Below, one piece after another: positions 1 to 11,084 of a stretch of 64,000 nucleotides of DNA. A program made the translations under genes and the position numbers. This DNA comes from Siphonodentalium dalli (lineage: Eukaryota; Mollusca; Scaphopoda; Gadilida; Siphonodentaliidae), in assembly GCA_032622095.1 (NCBI GenBank), contig CP136068.1, forward strand, positions 58,364,025 to 58,428,024. Reading direction: 5' to 3'. The notes under the pieces are model-generated. The model was not told the DNA's origin. It saw nothing but the letters and a program-made list of their open reading frames with translations, and searched no databases. Position 1 is the stretch's first letter; the number at the start of each line of letters is the position of its first letter.

Positions 1-395
1 AATATGTTTCTAATATTAGATTAAAAATGTATTAAATATAGCTCTATTAAACATGTAAATGCATGTTATTCAGAAAATTATTACCATATAATTACAACTA
101 ATTTCGTTTTCGTCGAAATGCGGGCATTTGATTGGTCGAGAGGCTAGCGCGTGACCTTATCTATCAGTGCATAGACGTTGCATTAGACGACGTCCCCGGA
201 TGACGCGAAAGCGCGGAACGAGAATTCCATTAGAATTTCAGTGAAAAAACAACTAAAAAACTCAATGCTAGAGACATTTGAACAAGTCGTTGATGTCTAT
301 ATTGCATGTTTCTGTTTCTTACGGACACTATACTATAGTTATGTCTGTTCATTTCAGCCATATTCATGTTTTTGTAACGCTCAACTGAACATTCA
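1..395. other. No recognisable gene or repeat
   Basis: I see no gene, known repeat or tandem structure in this AT-rich stretch. It ends where the first tandem-core monomer begins. Confidence 0.5.
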
Positions 396-1711
396 AAGTT
401 TGTGCCGCATTTTTCATTTTGGGGCCATTCGGCAAAAAAACATGGCCACCAGCAGCCATCTTGGATTTAATAATCAATCCATTAGCACGGGCTACAGGCC
501 AGAGAGCTCATCTGATCATCACAAAATTTGTTGTGGATGTTAATAATGACATGTAGATGGGAACAAGTCATTTTGGGGTCATTCGGCCATAAAACATGAC
601 TGCCAGCAGCCATCTTGGATTTTACTCTTTGCATGACTAAATCCTTTGGCACAAACTAGAAGTTGATCCTTTGGTCGGATCATTATGAAATTGGTCATGG
701 ACGATAACAGTGACATGTAGATAAGAACGAGTCATTTTGGGGTCATTTGGCCAAAAAAAAATGGCTTCTGATGGCCATCTTGGATTTCAAAATGCAATCC
801 ATTAGCACGGGCTACAGGCCATATTGTTTGTCTGATCATCATGAAATTGGTCATGGATGGTTAACATTGACATGTAGATGGGAACGAGCTATTTTGGAGT
901 CATTCGGCCAAAAAACATGGCCACTGGCAGCTATCTTGGATTTACTCTTTACATGACTAAATCCTTTGGCACGATCTACAGGTCGTACCTTTGGTCGGAT
1001 CATCATGAAATTTGTCATGGATGTTAACATTGACATGTAGATGGGAACGAGTCATTTTGGGTCATATGGCCAAAAAACATGGCTGCCGGCAGCCATCTTG
1101 GATTTTACTCTTTGCATGACCAAATCGTTTTGCTCGGGCCACAAGTCGAATCATGTCATGGCTGTTGATATTGACATGTAGATGGAAACGAGTGATTTTG
1201 GGGCAATTTGGCAAAAAAACATGGCCACCAGCAGCCATCTTTGATTTCAAAAATTCAATCCATTAGCAAGGGCTACAGGCCGGATTGTTCATCTGATCAT
1301 CATGTAATTTGTCGTGGATGTTAATATTGACATATAGATGGGAACGAGTCATTTTGGGGTCATTCAGCCATAAAACATGGCCGCCAGCAACCATCTTGAA
1401 TTTTACTCTTTGCATGACTAAATCCTTTGGCACGGACAAGAGTTTGTACCTTTGTTCGGATCATTATGAAATTTGTCATGGAAGATAACATTGACATGTA
1501 GATGGTAAACTAGTCATTTTGGGGTCATTCGGCCAAAAAACATGGCTGACAACAGCCATCTTGGATTTCAAAATGCAATCCATTAGCAAGGGCTGTACTG
1601 TACTGTTTGTCTCATGATCATCATGAAATTTGCCATGGATGTTAACATTGAAAATGTAGATGGGAACTAGTCATTTTGGAGTCATTCGGCCAAAAAACAT
1701 GGCCACCGACA
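396..1711 (+). repeat. Degenerate tandem core of the AGCTCAAC pearl-like family, part 1
   Basis: Head-to-tail monomers of about 150-160 bp are built from the landmarks CATTCGGCCAAAAAACATGG, CAGCCATCTTGGATTT, ATCCATTAGCACGGGCTACA, TGATCATCATGAAATTTG and ACATGTAGATGGGAACGAG. Two monomer types alternate: one reads TTGGATTTCAAAATGCAATC and the other TTGGATTTTACTCTTTGCAT after the CATCTTGG landmark. The same core recurs at 58.2-62.6 kb, much better conserved. No 5' or 3' element terminus is visible here, so this is an old or truncated copy. Small open frames on either strand are by-products of the monomers. Confidence 0.85.
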
Positions 1712-3066
1712 TAGAGCTGAAACGGTTGACCCATTCTTCTAACCGGTTAACCATCGGGGTTAACCGGATTTCAACCGGTTACCGCTAAATTTCTAGCGGA
1801 CTTCTCTCACACTAATTATGTCGACATTATGCCATGCTCCAGGGACAAACCTAGGTGAGAAGTAGTAGCTGAAATAAAGACCTTATTCACGGCATTTAAC
1901 GATATTCAAAAACACGCATTCACTGTTCTTTTGCTGGCTCTCGTGATGGGGAATGAGCAAGTGAAATTTGTGAATGGCAGGGGAGATCGCTTATTTGCCG
2001 TGATCAGCATATGTTTGGGCATTTGTAAAACGAGTAAAATATTATGGGTATTGGTAAAACGAGTAACAAAACTATATATTAAAGATCTGTAATATATCAT
2101 TATCATCATTGGTATATCCTCCAATGCATAATATATAAAGACAAGAAAGTAATAGCTATAGAACAAAAAGGAAGGTCAGTTAGGTCAGACTCGCAGTCCT
2201 ATTCAGTATTCGAGCTATTCGTCGGTATCATGATAGCGGACACTAGTGTTGGGAGGTTATATAATTTACATTTCGGTTTTTTTTTTTTTGGTAAAAAAAA
2301 AACCTCGGTTTCGGTTTTAGTATGCAATCACTTAACATATAGCAATTACTGCCAAATTGAGTGTTAATTAGTCCCACAGGCACAACCAGTTACAGAGTAG
2401 CATGGAGCATCAATTTCCTTGATAAAGGGGAAGATTATTGAAGAAGTTTTGGGTTGCTTCAACTACGATGTCTGTTTGGTCACTCAATTGAATTGATCAT
2501 ATTAAATCACAACAGGGAGGAAGAACGGGAAGAGTGAAGACATTGTGCAGCTGATCTCAATCCTCAAACTTTGTCGACTTACATAGTTTTTATAAACCCA
2601 ACTGTAAAACAGTTTTATATATAGTATGTCGTGGTGTGATTCCAATTTGAATCCATGTTGCTTCGTGCAGTATTAACTATTAAGTTACGAAAGCACGCAT
2701 TGCCACACAACGCCACTTTTACTTTGTCACTTCCTTGTGTGCATTCAGACTTGATACACAGTGACTAGACACGTGCTTTTGTCGGAAGAAAACTTCAAAG
2801 GGTCGCCGACACTTCCAGACAGTTCGAGAATTGCTACTAAGTATCTGATACTACCGCGTGTACCAATTAATGCTTGCATTGCACTCTACTATCGGTGACA
2901 CGGGATTTAGTATTAGTTTTGCATCATTTAACCTAATATTTTGAGGATTATTCATGTTCACATTTAACTGACAACAGGATGCGGTTACGTCCGGTTCATT
3001 TTTTTCTAACCGGTTACGTCGCTAACCGGTTGCTAATCGGTTAACCGTCTAACCGTTTCAGCTCTA
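1712..3066. mobile_element. Non-autonomous hAT-type DNA transposon with 8-bp target duplication
   Basis: The ends are inverted repeats: TAGAGCTGAAACGGTT at the left and its exact complement at the right (16/16). Both are followed by subterminal AACCGGTTA-type motifs in both orientations. The element is flanked by a perfect 8-bp duplication, CACCGACA (1704-1711 and 3067-3074), inside a tandem-core monomer. The two halves of that monomer read across when the element is removed. The 8-bp duplication and TAGAGCTG-type ends are typical of the hAT superfamily. The 1355-bp interior has no transposase-length frame, so it must be mobilised in trans. Confidence 0.9.
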
Positions 3067-3305
3067 CACCGACAGCCATCTTGGATTTCACTCTTTGTAT
3101 GACTAAATCGTTTGGCACAGGCTACAAGTTGTACCTTTGGACGGATCATCATGAAATTTGTCGTGGATGTTAATATTGACATGTAGATGGGAACGAGTCA
3201 GTTTGGGGTCATTTGCCCATAAACATGGCTGCCAGCAGCCATCTTGGATTTTACTCTTTGCATGACTAAATTCTTTGGCACGGACAAGAGGTTGTACCTT
3301 TTTGA
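3067..3305 (+). repeat. AGCTCAAC-family tandem core, part 2 (between two hAT insertions)
   Basis: This piece continues the same tandem core, beginning with the duplicated CACCGACA and carrying the CAGCCATCTTGGATTT landmark twice. It is interrupted at 3305 by the second hAT-type element. Confidence 0.8.
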
Positions 3306-4420
3306 TAGTGATGTTCCGATAATGAAAAAGCCCATAGGACCAATTTTCGATAACTGGAGACACAATTGGCCGATTTCCGATTCTGATTCTGATGTTTATA
3401 TATTTTGTGCATTTGTTCCCATATTGGACCTATATACACCCATTGCACACCATATATATTATAGTAGTTTTGCCGACGTCAGTTGTGCGCTGCCTTTGAT
3501 GTATGCCGGTAGTTGTTTTGACAAAGAGATCAAAGGTGCCGAATCAGAGTAACGTTATCACCGTAAGGGGAACACTTGAACGCGGTATAAAGGTCTTGAT
3601 TGAATACTGGTTAGTTGCGATAATGTATGGAATGCGATGATTGTTAACTAAATTTAGAATGATGGATAATAATTGGTGTTTTTCTGAGATTTCCCAAATT
3701 CCCATTGGTCACACCTTTTAATAACTGGGAAGCTTTTATAGTTCCGCCTACTCAAATTTTGTTTTGCTAGACCGCCTCCGAGTTTAATTTGGAGCTAAGA
3801 ATATTTCATAGCATACGCCGTAACTTGTAATGAGAGCAACATTATAACAATGACGACTCGCGGAGCGACAAAAACACATGCAATTTGGGACTACTTCACC
3901 ATATTGTCCCTTACAGACGAAAAAGCTAATTAAGCCCCTCCTCACGTTGGTCATTATTGAAGACAGTTCTGATCACGACTGTTCTAATTCATTCAGTGCG
4001 TACTTCAAATTATTGACATAGCATGTGACGTCAAAGCATGGCAAGTGCTCAACCGAAAACTACATGTGCATTGTAATGAGGTCGGTTGTTGAATCTATTT
4101 CGTATCCGCGCGAATGAACCAATAATACATATTACACGGGATATATCGGACAGGTGTATAGCCATGCTTATATATAATCATACCAGACTGTTTGGACGAT
4201 GGCAATAACTTCTTTTTAGGTTGTTACAACTGCATTTTACATTCAATACTACGGTTGTATTGTGTATGTTTATTAAAGCATGCATATAGCGCTTAGATAC
4301 TAGAATGTTTTTTGTTTGTTTTGACAATCGGTAAAAGCCGATGTTCAACTGTGAGGTACGATTAATATCCGATGGGCTATTATCGGCCGATAGCCAATTC
4401 CAATTATCGGAACATCACTA
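3306..4420. mobile_element. Second non-autonomous hAT-type element
   Basis: The terminal inverted repeats TAGTGATGTTCCGATAAT are identical over 18 bp. The flanking 8 bp are CTTTTTGA (3298-3305) and CTTTTCGA (4421-4428), a 7/8 duplication. Subterminal GATTCTGATTCTGATG and ATCGGCCGAT motifs continue the inverted organisation. No transposase is encoded in its 1115 bp. It differs in sequence from the element at 1712, so it is a separate hAT family that landed in the same array. Confidence 0.85.
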
Positions 4421-5424
4421 CTTTTCGAATCATTATGAAATTGGTCATGGACGTTAACATTGACATGTAGATGGGAACGAGTAATTTTGGGGATCAATTG
4501 TCAATAAACATGGCTGCCAATGGCCATCTTGGATTTCAAAATGCAATCTATTAGCAAAGGGTACAGACCATACTCTTTGTCTGATCATCATGAAATTTAT
4601 CATGGATGTTAATATTGACATGTACATGTAGATGGGAACGAATCATTTTGGGGTCATCAGTCAAAAAACATGGCCGACGGCAGCCATCTTGGAGTTTACT
4701 CTTTGCATGATGAAATCCTTTGGCATGGGCTACAGGTCATACATTTTGTCAGATCATCATGAAATTGGTCATGGCTGTTGACATTGACTGTAGATGGGAA
4801 CTAGTCATTTTGGGGTCATTTGGCAAAAAAAACATGGCCGTGCAATCAATTAGTATGGGCAACAGGCCATACTGTTCGTCTGATCATCATGACATTTGTC
4901 CCGGATGTTAACATTGACATATAGATGGAACGAGTCATTTTAAGGTCATTTGGCCAAAAAACATGGCCACTGGCAGCCATCTTGGATTTTACTCTTTGTA
5001 TGACTAAATCCTTTGGCACATCCCACAGACCACATTCCTCATCCGATCATCACCTAACTTCATATGGATCTTTGGGGTGACTAGATGGGAGCCATAATTT
5101 TGTTTGTTAATTTTTTAAAAACATGGCCGCCAGCGGCCACCTTGGATTTCAAATTTGAATCTATCGGCACACCCTGCAGCCTGCATTTATTGGAGAATTG
5201 TTTTGAAAATTTACAGGCATGTTTAGGATCACCTCTTGATGGGAGCTATCAAATTCGAACAATTTTCGATGAAAAATATGGCCGCCGGCAGCCATCCTAG
5301 ATTTTACTCTTTGCATGACTAAATTTTTTGGCACACCCTACATCCCTGATTCGATCGTCACCAAACTTCATTCGGATCTTTTGGATGACCACTAGATGGG
5401 ACCCATCAGCTCGATAAACAAATT
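4421..5424 (+). repeat. AGCTCAAC-family tandem core, part 3
   Basis: The array resumes after the second hAT element. Toward its right end the monomers change to a diverged subtype with TTGGCACACCCTACA and TAGATGGGAGCCAT, the subtype also seen at 40.2-41.5 kb and 58.2-60.2 kb. The array ends abruptly at the LINE fragment. Confidence 0.8.
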
Positions 5425-5852
5425 ACAAAGGTGTGTCAGACCTCGTTTATGCAGCTCCTTAGCATTTTATCATTTCTGACAATATCGGCCCTCGAAAAAC
5501 TAGTCCACTCATTTGTAACATCGCATATCAACTACATTAACTCGGTATATGTGGGACTCACAGGAAACTGCAGGCATTGTATCAGGGGCTGGATACCGAA
5601 ACCACATCATGCCAGTTATCTAACAACTCCAATGGCTGCCTGTCAAACAGCAGATCAACTTCAAAATTCTGTGTCTTGCTCATCGCTGTGCATATAAAAC
5701 TGCTCCAGCTTACCTTCAAGAGATTGCTCCGGTATATAAACTGTGTCGGAATCTCTGATCAAAGAATGAAGTCAGACTCATCAACAACACTGGACACTGT
5801 AATTTTTGCATGTTATCACCCACAACTTACCATTAACTTTTTAATAATTTTT
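5425..5852 (+). pseudogene. Decayed L2-like LINE, 3' part of the reverse-transcriptase ORF
   Basis: Translation in two frames shows the C-terminal region of an L2/CR1-type polyprotein: LEKLVHSFVTSHINYINS, then WLPVKQQINFKILCLAHR and APAYLQEIAPVYKLC. Expected family landmarks are the LDYCNSLL-like box followed by LHWLPV.QRI.FKI. Frameshifts and stops show it is dead and 5'-truncated. Its 3' UTR continues at 8644 after a nest of pearl-like elements. The right junction is placed where the ATACGCCC terminus begins. Confidence 0.75.
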
Positions 5853-6576
5853 ATACGCCCTTTTTGAAAAAAGGTCGTATTATGTAATCAACCGTCCGTC
5901 TGTCCATCTGTCCGTCTGTTAACATTTTTGATTTCCGATCGATAACTCCAGTTTGGATTATTTGATCTGAACCAAAGTTGGTATGTGTATTTCCCAGCTA
6001 AAGATACAGGGCAAGTTCGAATATGGGTTCCGTCCAATTATTTTTACATGAGTTACGGCCCTTTTTCGACTTAGAATTTGACTGTCTGTTAATATTTTTG
6101 GTTTCCGACCGATAACTCCAGTTTGGATTATTTGATCTGAACCAAAGTTGGTATGTGTATTTCCCAGCTAAAACTACAGGGCAAGTTCGAATATGGGTTC
6201 CGTCCAATTATTTTTACATGAGTTACGGCCCTTTTTCGACTTAGAATTTGACTGTCTGTTAATATTTTTGGTTTCCGACCGATAACTCCAGTTTGGATTA
6301 TTTGATCTGAACCAAAGTTGGTATGTGTATTTCCCAGCTAAAACTACAGGGCAAGTTCGAATATGGGTTCCGTCCAATTATTTTTACATGAGTTACGGCC
6401 CTTTTTCGACTTAGAATTTGACTGTCTGTTAATATTTTTGGTTTCCAACCGATAACTCCAGTTTGGATTATTTGATCTGAACCAAAGCTGGTATGTGTAT
6501 TTCCCAGCTAACGATACAGGCCAAGTTCGAATATGGGTTTTGTCCAGTTATTTTAATGTGAGTTACAGCCCTTTTT

Positions 6577-8313
6577 GTCCGCCGACCCAACGGGTTCGGA
6601 GGACTATTATAATCAGCCTGTGCGTGCGTCCGTCCGTCCGTCTGTCCGAGGTTTCCGGATGATAACTTTAGTTAGAGTGAACCAAATTAAATTAAATTTG
6701 GTATGTGGGTTTACTAGCAGAATAGACAGGTCAAGTTTGAATTCTGGTTCCGTCCGCCAATTTTCACCAGAGTTATGCCCCCTTTTCGACTTAGAATTTG
6801 ACGTCTGTTAACATTTTTGGTTTCCGACCGATAACTCCAGTTTGGATTATTTGATCTGAACAAAAGTTGGTATGTGTATTTCCCAGCTAAAGATACAGGC
6901 CAAGTTCGAATATGGTTTCCGTCCAATTATTTTTACATGAGTTACGGCCCTTTTACGACTTTGATCGCCTGTTAACATTTTTGGTTTCCGACCGATAACT
7001 CCAGTTTGGATTATTTGATCTGAACCAAAGTTGGTATGTCTCTTTCTCCCAGCAAAACACAGGTCAAGTTCGAATTTGGGTTCCGCCCGCCAATTTTCAC
7101 CAGAGTTATGTCCCTTTTTATACGCCCGTTTGAAAAAAACGGCCGTATTATAGTATTGGTCTGTCCGTCCGTCCGGGTGTCCGTTAACCTGGTTTCCGGA
7201 TGATAACTTTAGTTAGAGTGAACCAAATTTAATAAAATTTGGTATGTGGGTTTATTAGCCGAAAAGTAAGTTCAAGTTCGAATTTGGGTTCCGCCCGCCA
7301 ATTTTCACCGGAGTTATGCCCCTTATTTGACGTTTTTTGACTTTGAAAATCCTTGAAATTTGTTGTCCGGATGATAACTTTAGTATAGTTTATCGGAATG
7401 AATCCTAATTTGGTATATTACTTTCTCCCACCAAAGCACAGGTCAAGTTCGAACTTGGGTTCTGTCCGACCATTTTTGGCAGAGTTATGCCCCTTTTTCG
7501 ACTCAGAAAATTCAGTTTTCTTATGTTTTTTGTTTTCCGGATGATAACTCGATTTCGGAATGTTTATACGCAAAACCCGTTTTTTTGTGGATTACATATA
7601 TCGAAATACAGCTCAAGTCCGAATTTCGTTCTAATCCGATAATTTTTGCGAGAGTTATGGCCCATTTTTTGACGTAATTTGACTTAGAAAATCCCTGAAA
7701 TTTATTGTCCGGATGATAACTTTAGTTAGAGTTAACCGATTTCAATCAAATTTGGTATGTGGGTTTATTAGGAGAAAAGACAGCTCAAGGTCGAATTTGG
7801 GTTCCGTCCGCCAATTTTTACCGGAGTTATGCCCCTTATTTGACGTAATTCCGGATGATAACTTTAGTTTGAGTGAACCGATTTCAATCAAATTTGGTAT
7901 GTGTGTTTATTAGGAGAAAAGACAGCTCAAGTTCGAATTTGGGTTCCGTCCGCCAATTTTCACCGGAGTTATGCCCCTTATTTGACGTAATTTGACTTAG
8001 AAAATCCCTGAAATTTGTTGTCCGGATGATAACTTTACTAGAGCTTATCGGATTCAATGATAATTTGGTATATTACTTTCTCCCACCAAAACACAGTCAA
8101 GAGGGCGTATTTTGCACGCCCAGCTTAGCTCTTGTTGACTTAGAATTTTTGCCAATTTGAGGTTTCCGGATGATAACTTTAGTAAATGTGTACTGAATGA
8201 AATTAAATTTGGTATGTAGGTTTACTAGCACTAAAGACAGGTTTTTATGTGCAAACAACGGTCGTATAAAGCCGACACTTAGAGGCGGACATGAGGTCTA
8301 CCGACCTTTTATT
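6577..8313 (+). mobile_element. Pearl-like element B (GTCCGCC family), nested in A
   Basis: The 5' end GTCCGCCGACCCAACGGG folds with GGGTTCGGAGGAC and is followed by ACTATTATAATCAGCC and a GTCCGTCC microsatellite. The 3' end reads GGCGGACATGAGG, then the hairpin AGGTCTACCGACCT and TTTATT. The same 3' plan (GGGGGACACTG, hairpin, CCTTTTAT) is seen in the E elements at 35093 and 49547. Removing 6577-8313 restores the A monomer consensus GCCCTTTTTCGACTTAGA, with no target duplication. No coding potential is seen. Confidence 0.7.
7120..8136 (+). mobile_element. Pearl-like element C (ATACGCCC family), innermost of the nest
   Basis: The 5' hairpin ATACGCCCGTTTGAAA/AAAACGGCCGTAT is followed by GTCCGTCCGTCCGG. 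Tandem monomers of about 160 bp carry GGATGATAACTTTAGTT, AAATTTGGTATGTG, AAGTTCGAATTTGGGTT and GAGTTATGCCCC. The 3' end is GGGCGTATTTTGCACGCCC, AGCTTAGCT, CTTGTT. Deleting it joins GAGTTATGTCCCTTTTT to GACTTAGAATTTT, a monomer of element B, without target duplication. It is a younger relative of element A. Confidence 0.75.
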
Positions 8314-8643
8314 CGACTTAGAATTTGACCAATTTCATAACATTTCGGTTTCTGACCGATAACTCCAGTTTTGATTATTTGATTTGAACCAAAGCTGGTA
8401 TGTGTATTTCCCGGCTAAAACTAAAGGCCAAGTTCGAATATAGGTTCTGTCTAATTATTTTCACATGAGTTACAGCCATTTTTCGACTTAGAATTTGACC
8501 GCATTTTAGCATTGAAATTAGGGGTATATCAGATATTCTTCAAATGTAAGCCCAAAGTATTATTTTATTTTGCGGTAGTACAATTCGAAATAGCTAAATG
8601 GCGTATTTTGCCACGCCCTAGCGATGCAGCCGATGCTCTTGTT

Positions 8644-8830
8644 TGATTTTGTGATTTTATGCACTTCTATATTTTTATAATGTCTCACTTATAGTTCTAC
8701 TGTTTTGTTGAGGTCCATATGTCATTTGTTTGCAATTGTATTTTATGTTTAACATGTAAAGCGTTTTAGAGCACTTCGGTGGATTTTAAGCTATACAAAA
8801 CTGTTATTTATTATTTATTATTTATTCGTT
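8644..8830 (+). repeat. 3' UTR and tail of the split L2-like LINE
   Basis: The sequence AAAGCGTTTTAGAGCACTTC followed by TTTTAAGCTATACAAA is the conserved 3' end typical of L2/CR1-type LINEs and V-SINEs. It ends in a short (TTTATTA)n tail. It continues the LINE fragment at 5425-5852, so element A was inserted into this LINE's 3' UTR. Confidence 0.7.
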
Positions 8831-9024
8831 TATGTGATGAGGTTTATATCATTCTTGTTGATAACACCCAGGAAGAATTATCAGTGGTGCCATGCTGATC
8901 AACCCTTCCTTCAATCTGTTGCTTCCATTGGGGAACATGGTATCATTTGACATGGTTCAACCCTTTTATGACTGGAGCCACGCTGGTGCAGCATTACAGA
9001 TCCTGTGCCAGTGCACTCTCTTAT

Positions 9025-9213
9025 ATATCCCAATCTCCCTATTTGACCCATAAGTTCAATAATTTGTGTTATTATGTATATTTGCCTAAAATAGTTCATA
9101 ACAGTATACTCTAATATTCAACATCAAAACTATAAATTATGATTCCGATCATAGCAATTTACTATTGTCAGGGGATGGGTTAAATATCTGCCGATCGTGA
9201 TCAGCCTCTCGTT
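9025..9213 (+). repeat. Dispersed repeat with palindromic terminus, copy 1
   Basis: A repeat present four times in the window ends in GATGGGTTAAATATCTGCCG, ATCGTGATCAGCC, CTCTCGT. Shared upstream landmarks are AATTTGTGTTATTATGTA and ATTATGATTCCGATCATAGC. Other copies end at about 23217, 39797 and 54957. The best-preserved terminus (54957) contains the palindrome GCCGATCGTGATCGGC. No coding sequence; class unknown, possibly the 3' end of another hairpin-ended family. Confidence 0.6.
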
Positions 9214-9440
9214 TTTGTCTCTGCCAGAAATGGTCAGACCGGTTCTAAATTTGAACATGATCGGGATTTCCTCATATGAACGCCACATAACAAGTTCCAT
9301 CAAATTCTATCAAATACCATTCAAATTATCACCCGGACATCCAACGTATCTGACAAACGGACAGACAAACAGATGGATGGATGGACATCGCTCATTTCTA
9401 TTGTCCCCAAAAAACATTTTTGGCCGACATCAGGAATGAA
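9214..9440 (+). repeat. SINE- or LINE-tail-like repeat with GATG microsatellite
   Basis: Sequence with TCAAATACCATTCAAATTAT and a (GGAT)n-like run CAAACAGATGGATGGATGGA resembles 3' ends of dispersed molluscan retroelements. I see no tRNA-like A/B boxes. Class unresolved. Confidence 0.35.
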
Positions 9441-9487
9441 TAACAAGATCTGAACTAAGTCTTTAATAAGTCGATGACTAGTTTTTT

Positions 9488-10731
9488 AGTCGAGTTTTTC
9501 AAAAACTCGACTTATGGTTTGACGAGGGACGGTTGGTGGGCGGGCGGCGGCGGGCGGGCAGACGGACCTAAAGAATGCCTTATAACTTTGACATTTGTGA
9601 ACGGATTAAAAAAAAATTTGGTATGGCAGTTGCTCCCAATGACTATTTACTGCCTGTAGAAAATGGGTCATGTCCGAACTTTTTAACAAGAGTTATCCAT
9701 CTTAGATGGTTTTTAGTTTAGTTTTTCACAGTTAGCGCGATAACTCACGCAAATATCAACCAATTTCAATAATATTTGGTATATGAGACTCTTGCAACAA
9801 TATCTCGGACGAGTTTGAAAACCAGGTTTGTCCGAATTTTTTTTCCTGAGTTATGGGTCTTAGTTTGTCTATTTTTAGCAATTTTACCACCGTTAGCGCG
9901 ATAACTCGATGAAATATTAACCGATTTAAACAATATTTGGAATATGAGTCTCCTGCAACAATATCTCCGACAAGTTCGAAAATCAGGTTTGTCCAAGTTT
10001 TTTTCGCGGAGTTATGGGTCTTAGTTTGTCTATTTTTAGCAATGTTATCACTGTTTGCGCGATAACACGATGAAATATTAACCGATTTCAACAATATTTG
10101 GTATATGAGTCTCCTGCAACAATATCTCGGACGAGTTCGAAATCAGGTTTGTCAGAATTTTTTTCGCGGAATTATGGGTCTTAGTTTGTCTATTTTTTAG
10201 CAATTTTATCACCGTTAGCGCGATAACTCGATGAAATATTAACCGATTTCAACAATATTTGATATATGAGTCTCCTGCAACAATATCTCGGATGAGTTCG
10301 AAAACCAGGTTTGTCCGAATTTTTTTTCGCAGAGTTATGGGTCTTAGTTTGTCTATTTTTAGCAATGTTATAACCATTAGCGCGATAACTCGATGAAATA
10401 TTACCGGTAACCGATTTAAACAATATTTGGTATATGAGTCTATTGCAACAATATCTCGGACGAGTTAGAAAACCTGGTTTGTCCGAAATTTTTTCCGGAG
10501 TTATCTGGAGTTATGGGTCTTAGTTTGTCTATTTTAATCGCAATTTTATCACCGTTAGTGCGATAACTCAATGAAATATTAATGGATTCAATTGATATTT
10601 GGTATATAGGTCTATTGCAATAATGTACCACCTTCCAACTTTTTTTCCCGGAGTTGTGCACCTTATTGGCAGAAGTTTGGTTCGACTGCCAAAAAACTCG
10701 ACAAAAGCATCTTAGATGTGTACCCCTCGTT
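9488..10731 (+). mobile_element. Pearl-like family D element, copy 1
   Basis: The 5' end AGTCGAGTTTTTCAAAAACT is a near-perfect hairpin, followed by GACGAGGGACGG and a GGGCGGGCGG microsatellite-like block. Monomers of 161 bp follow (ATAACTC landmarks at 9740, 9901, 10062, 10223, 10385, 10563). The right end has AAAAAACTCGAC, repeating the 5' arm, the palindrome GCATCTTAGATG, and CCCTCGTT. Family D copies recur at 25212 and 49766. Minus-strand open frames here come from the monomers and are not genes. Confidence 0.85.
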
Positions 10732-10967
10732 ATTTATTGGTAATTATCAATTTTCTATGAATAAAAAAGGATTCTGAGGGTCACTTACCAACAGATAATG
10801 GAAGTTTGTGAAAATGGCTCTTGACCTTCGTTGTGTCAGTTGAATGTTGGGATTCTTGTCATGAAGCTTTCTGTTGCCACACAATTTCAGTTCAGATTCT
10901 GTTGATTTCTATTTATTTCAGCATATCTTTTGTAATCATGCTGAATTTACCTTATTATTGATTGCAG

Positions 10968-11084
10968 GATATTGCTGATGCAGCTTACATGAAAAGCCGT
11001 GGAAAGCCGAGATTACCAAACCTCAGTCTCCTCGTAGCTGATGTTTTCTTCAGTATAACTCTACAGATTTTCTTTCTCATACAG
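10968..11084 (+). CDS. EI24: EI24 exon a (39 codons, phase 0/0)
   Basis: The acceptor TATTGATTGCAG precedes GAT ATT GCT and the donor is CATACAG|GTACTG. It encodes DIADAAYMKSRGKPRLPN, then the membrane segment LLVADVFFSITLQIFFLIQ. Both ends fall between codons. No upstream exon was found between 1 and 10967, so the previous exon lies outside. Confidence 0.92.

Larger units (their letters stand above)
5853..8643 (+). mobile_element. Pearl-like element A (ATACGCCC family), outer element of a nest
   Basis: The element starts with a hairpin, ATACGCCCTTTTTG facing AAAAAAGGTCGTAT, followed by a GTCCGTCTGTCC microsatellite. Next come four tandem monomers of exactly 170 bp (GATAACTCCAGTTTGG at 5941, 6111, 6281 and 6451). 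The right end shows GGCGTATTTTGCCACGCCC, which repeats part of the 5' arm, then GATGCAGCCGATGCTCTTGTT. This arrangement of hairpin, microsatellite, tandem core and 3' hairpin with CTTGTT is that of bivalve pearl and Helentron-derived elements. It encodes no protein. The insertion lies in the 3' UTR of the L2-like LINE. Elements B and C are nested inside it. Confidence 0.8.

Noticed and set aside
396-5424. CRISPR-like regular repeats
   Set aside because: Monomers are about 150 bp without unique spacers, in a eukaryotic setting with spliced genes; this is a tandem core of a mobile element.
5998-6377. Two near-identical minus-strand frames of 67-69 codons
   Set aside because: Consecutive 170-bp monomers of element A give the same peptide with the same spacing; not genes.
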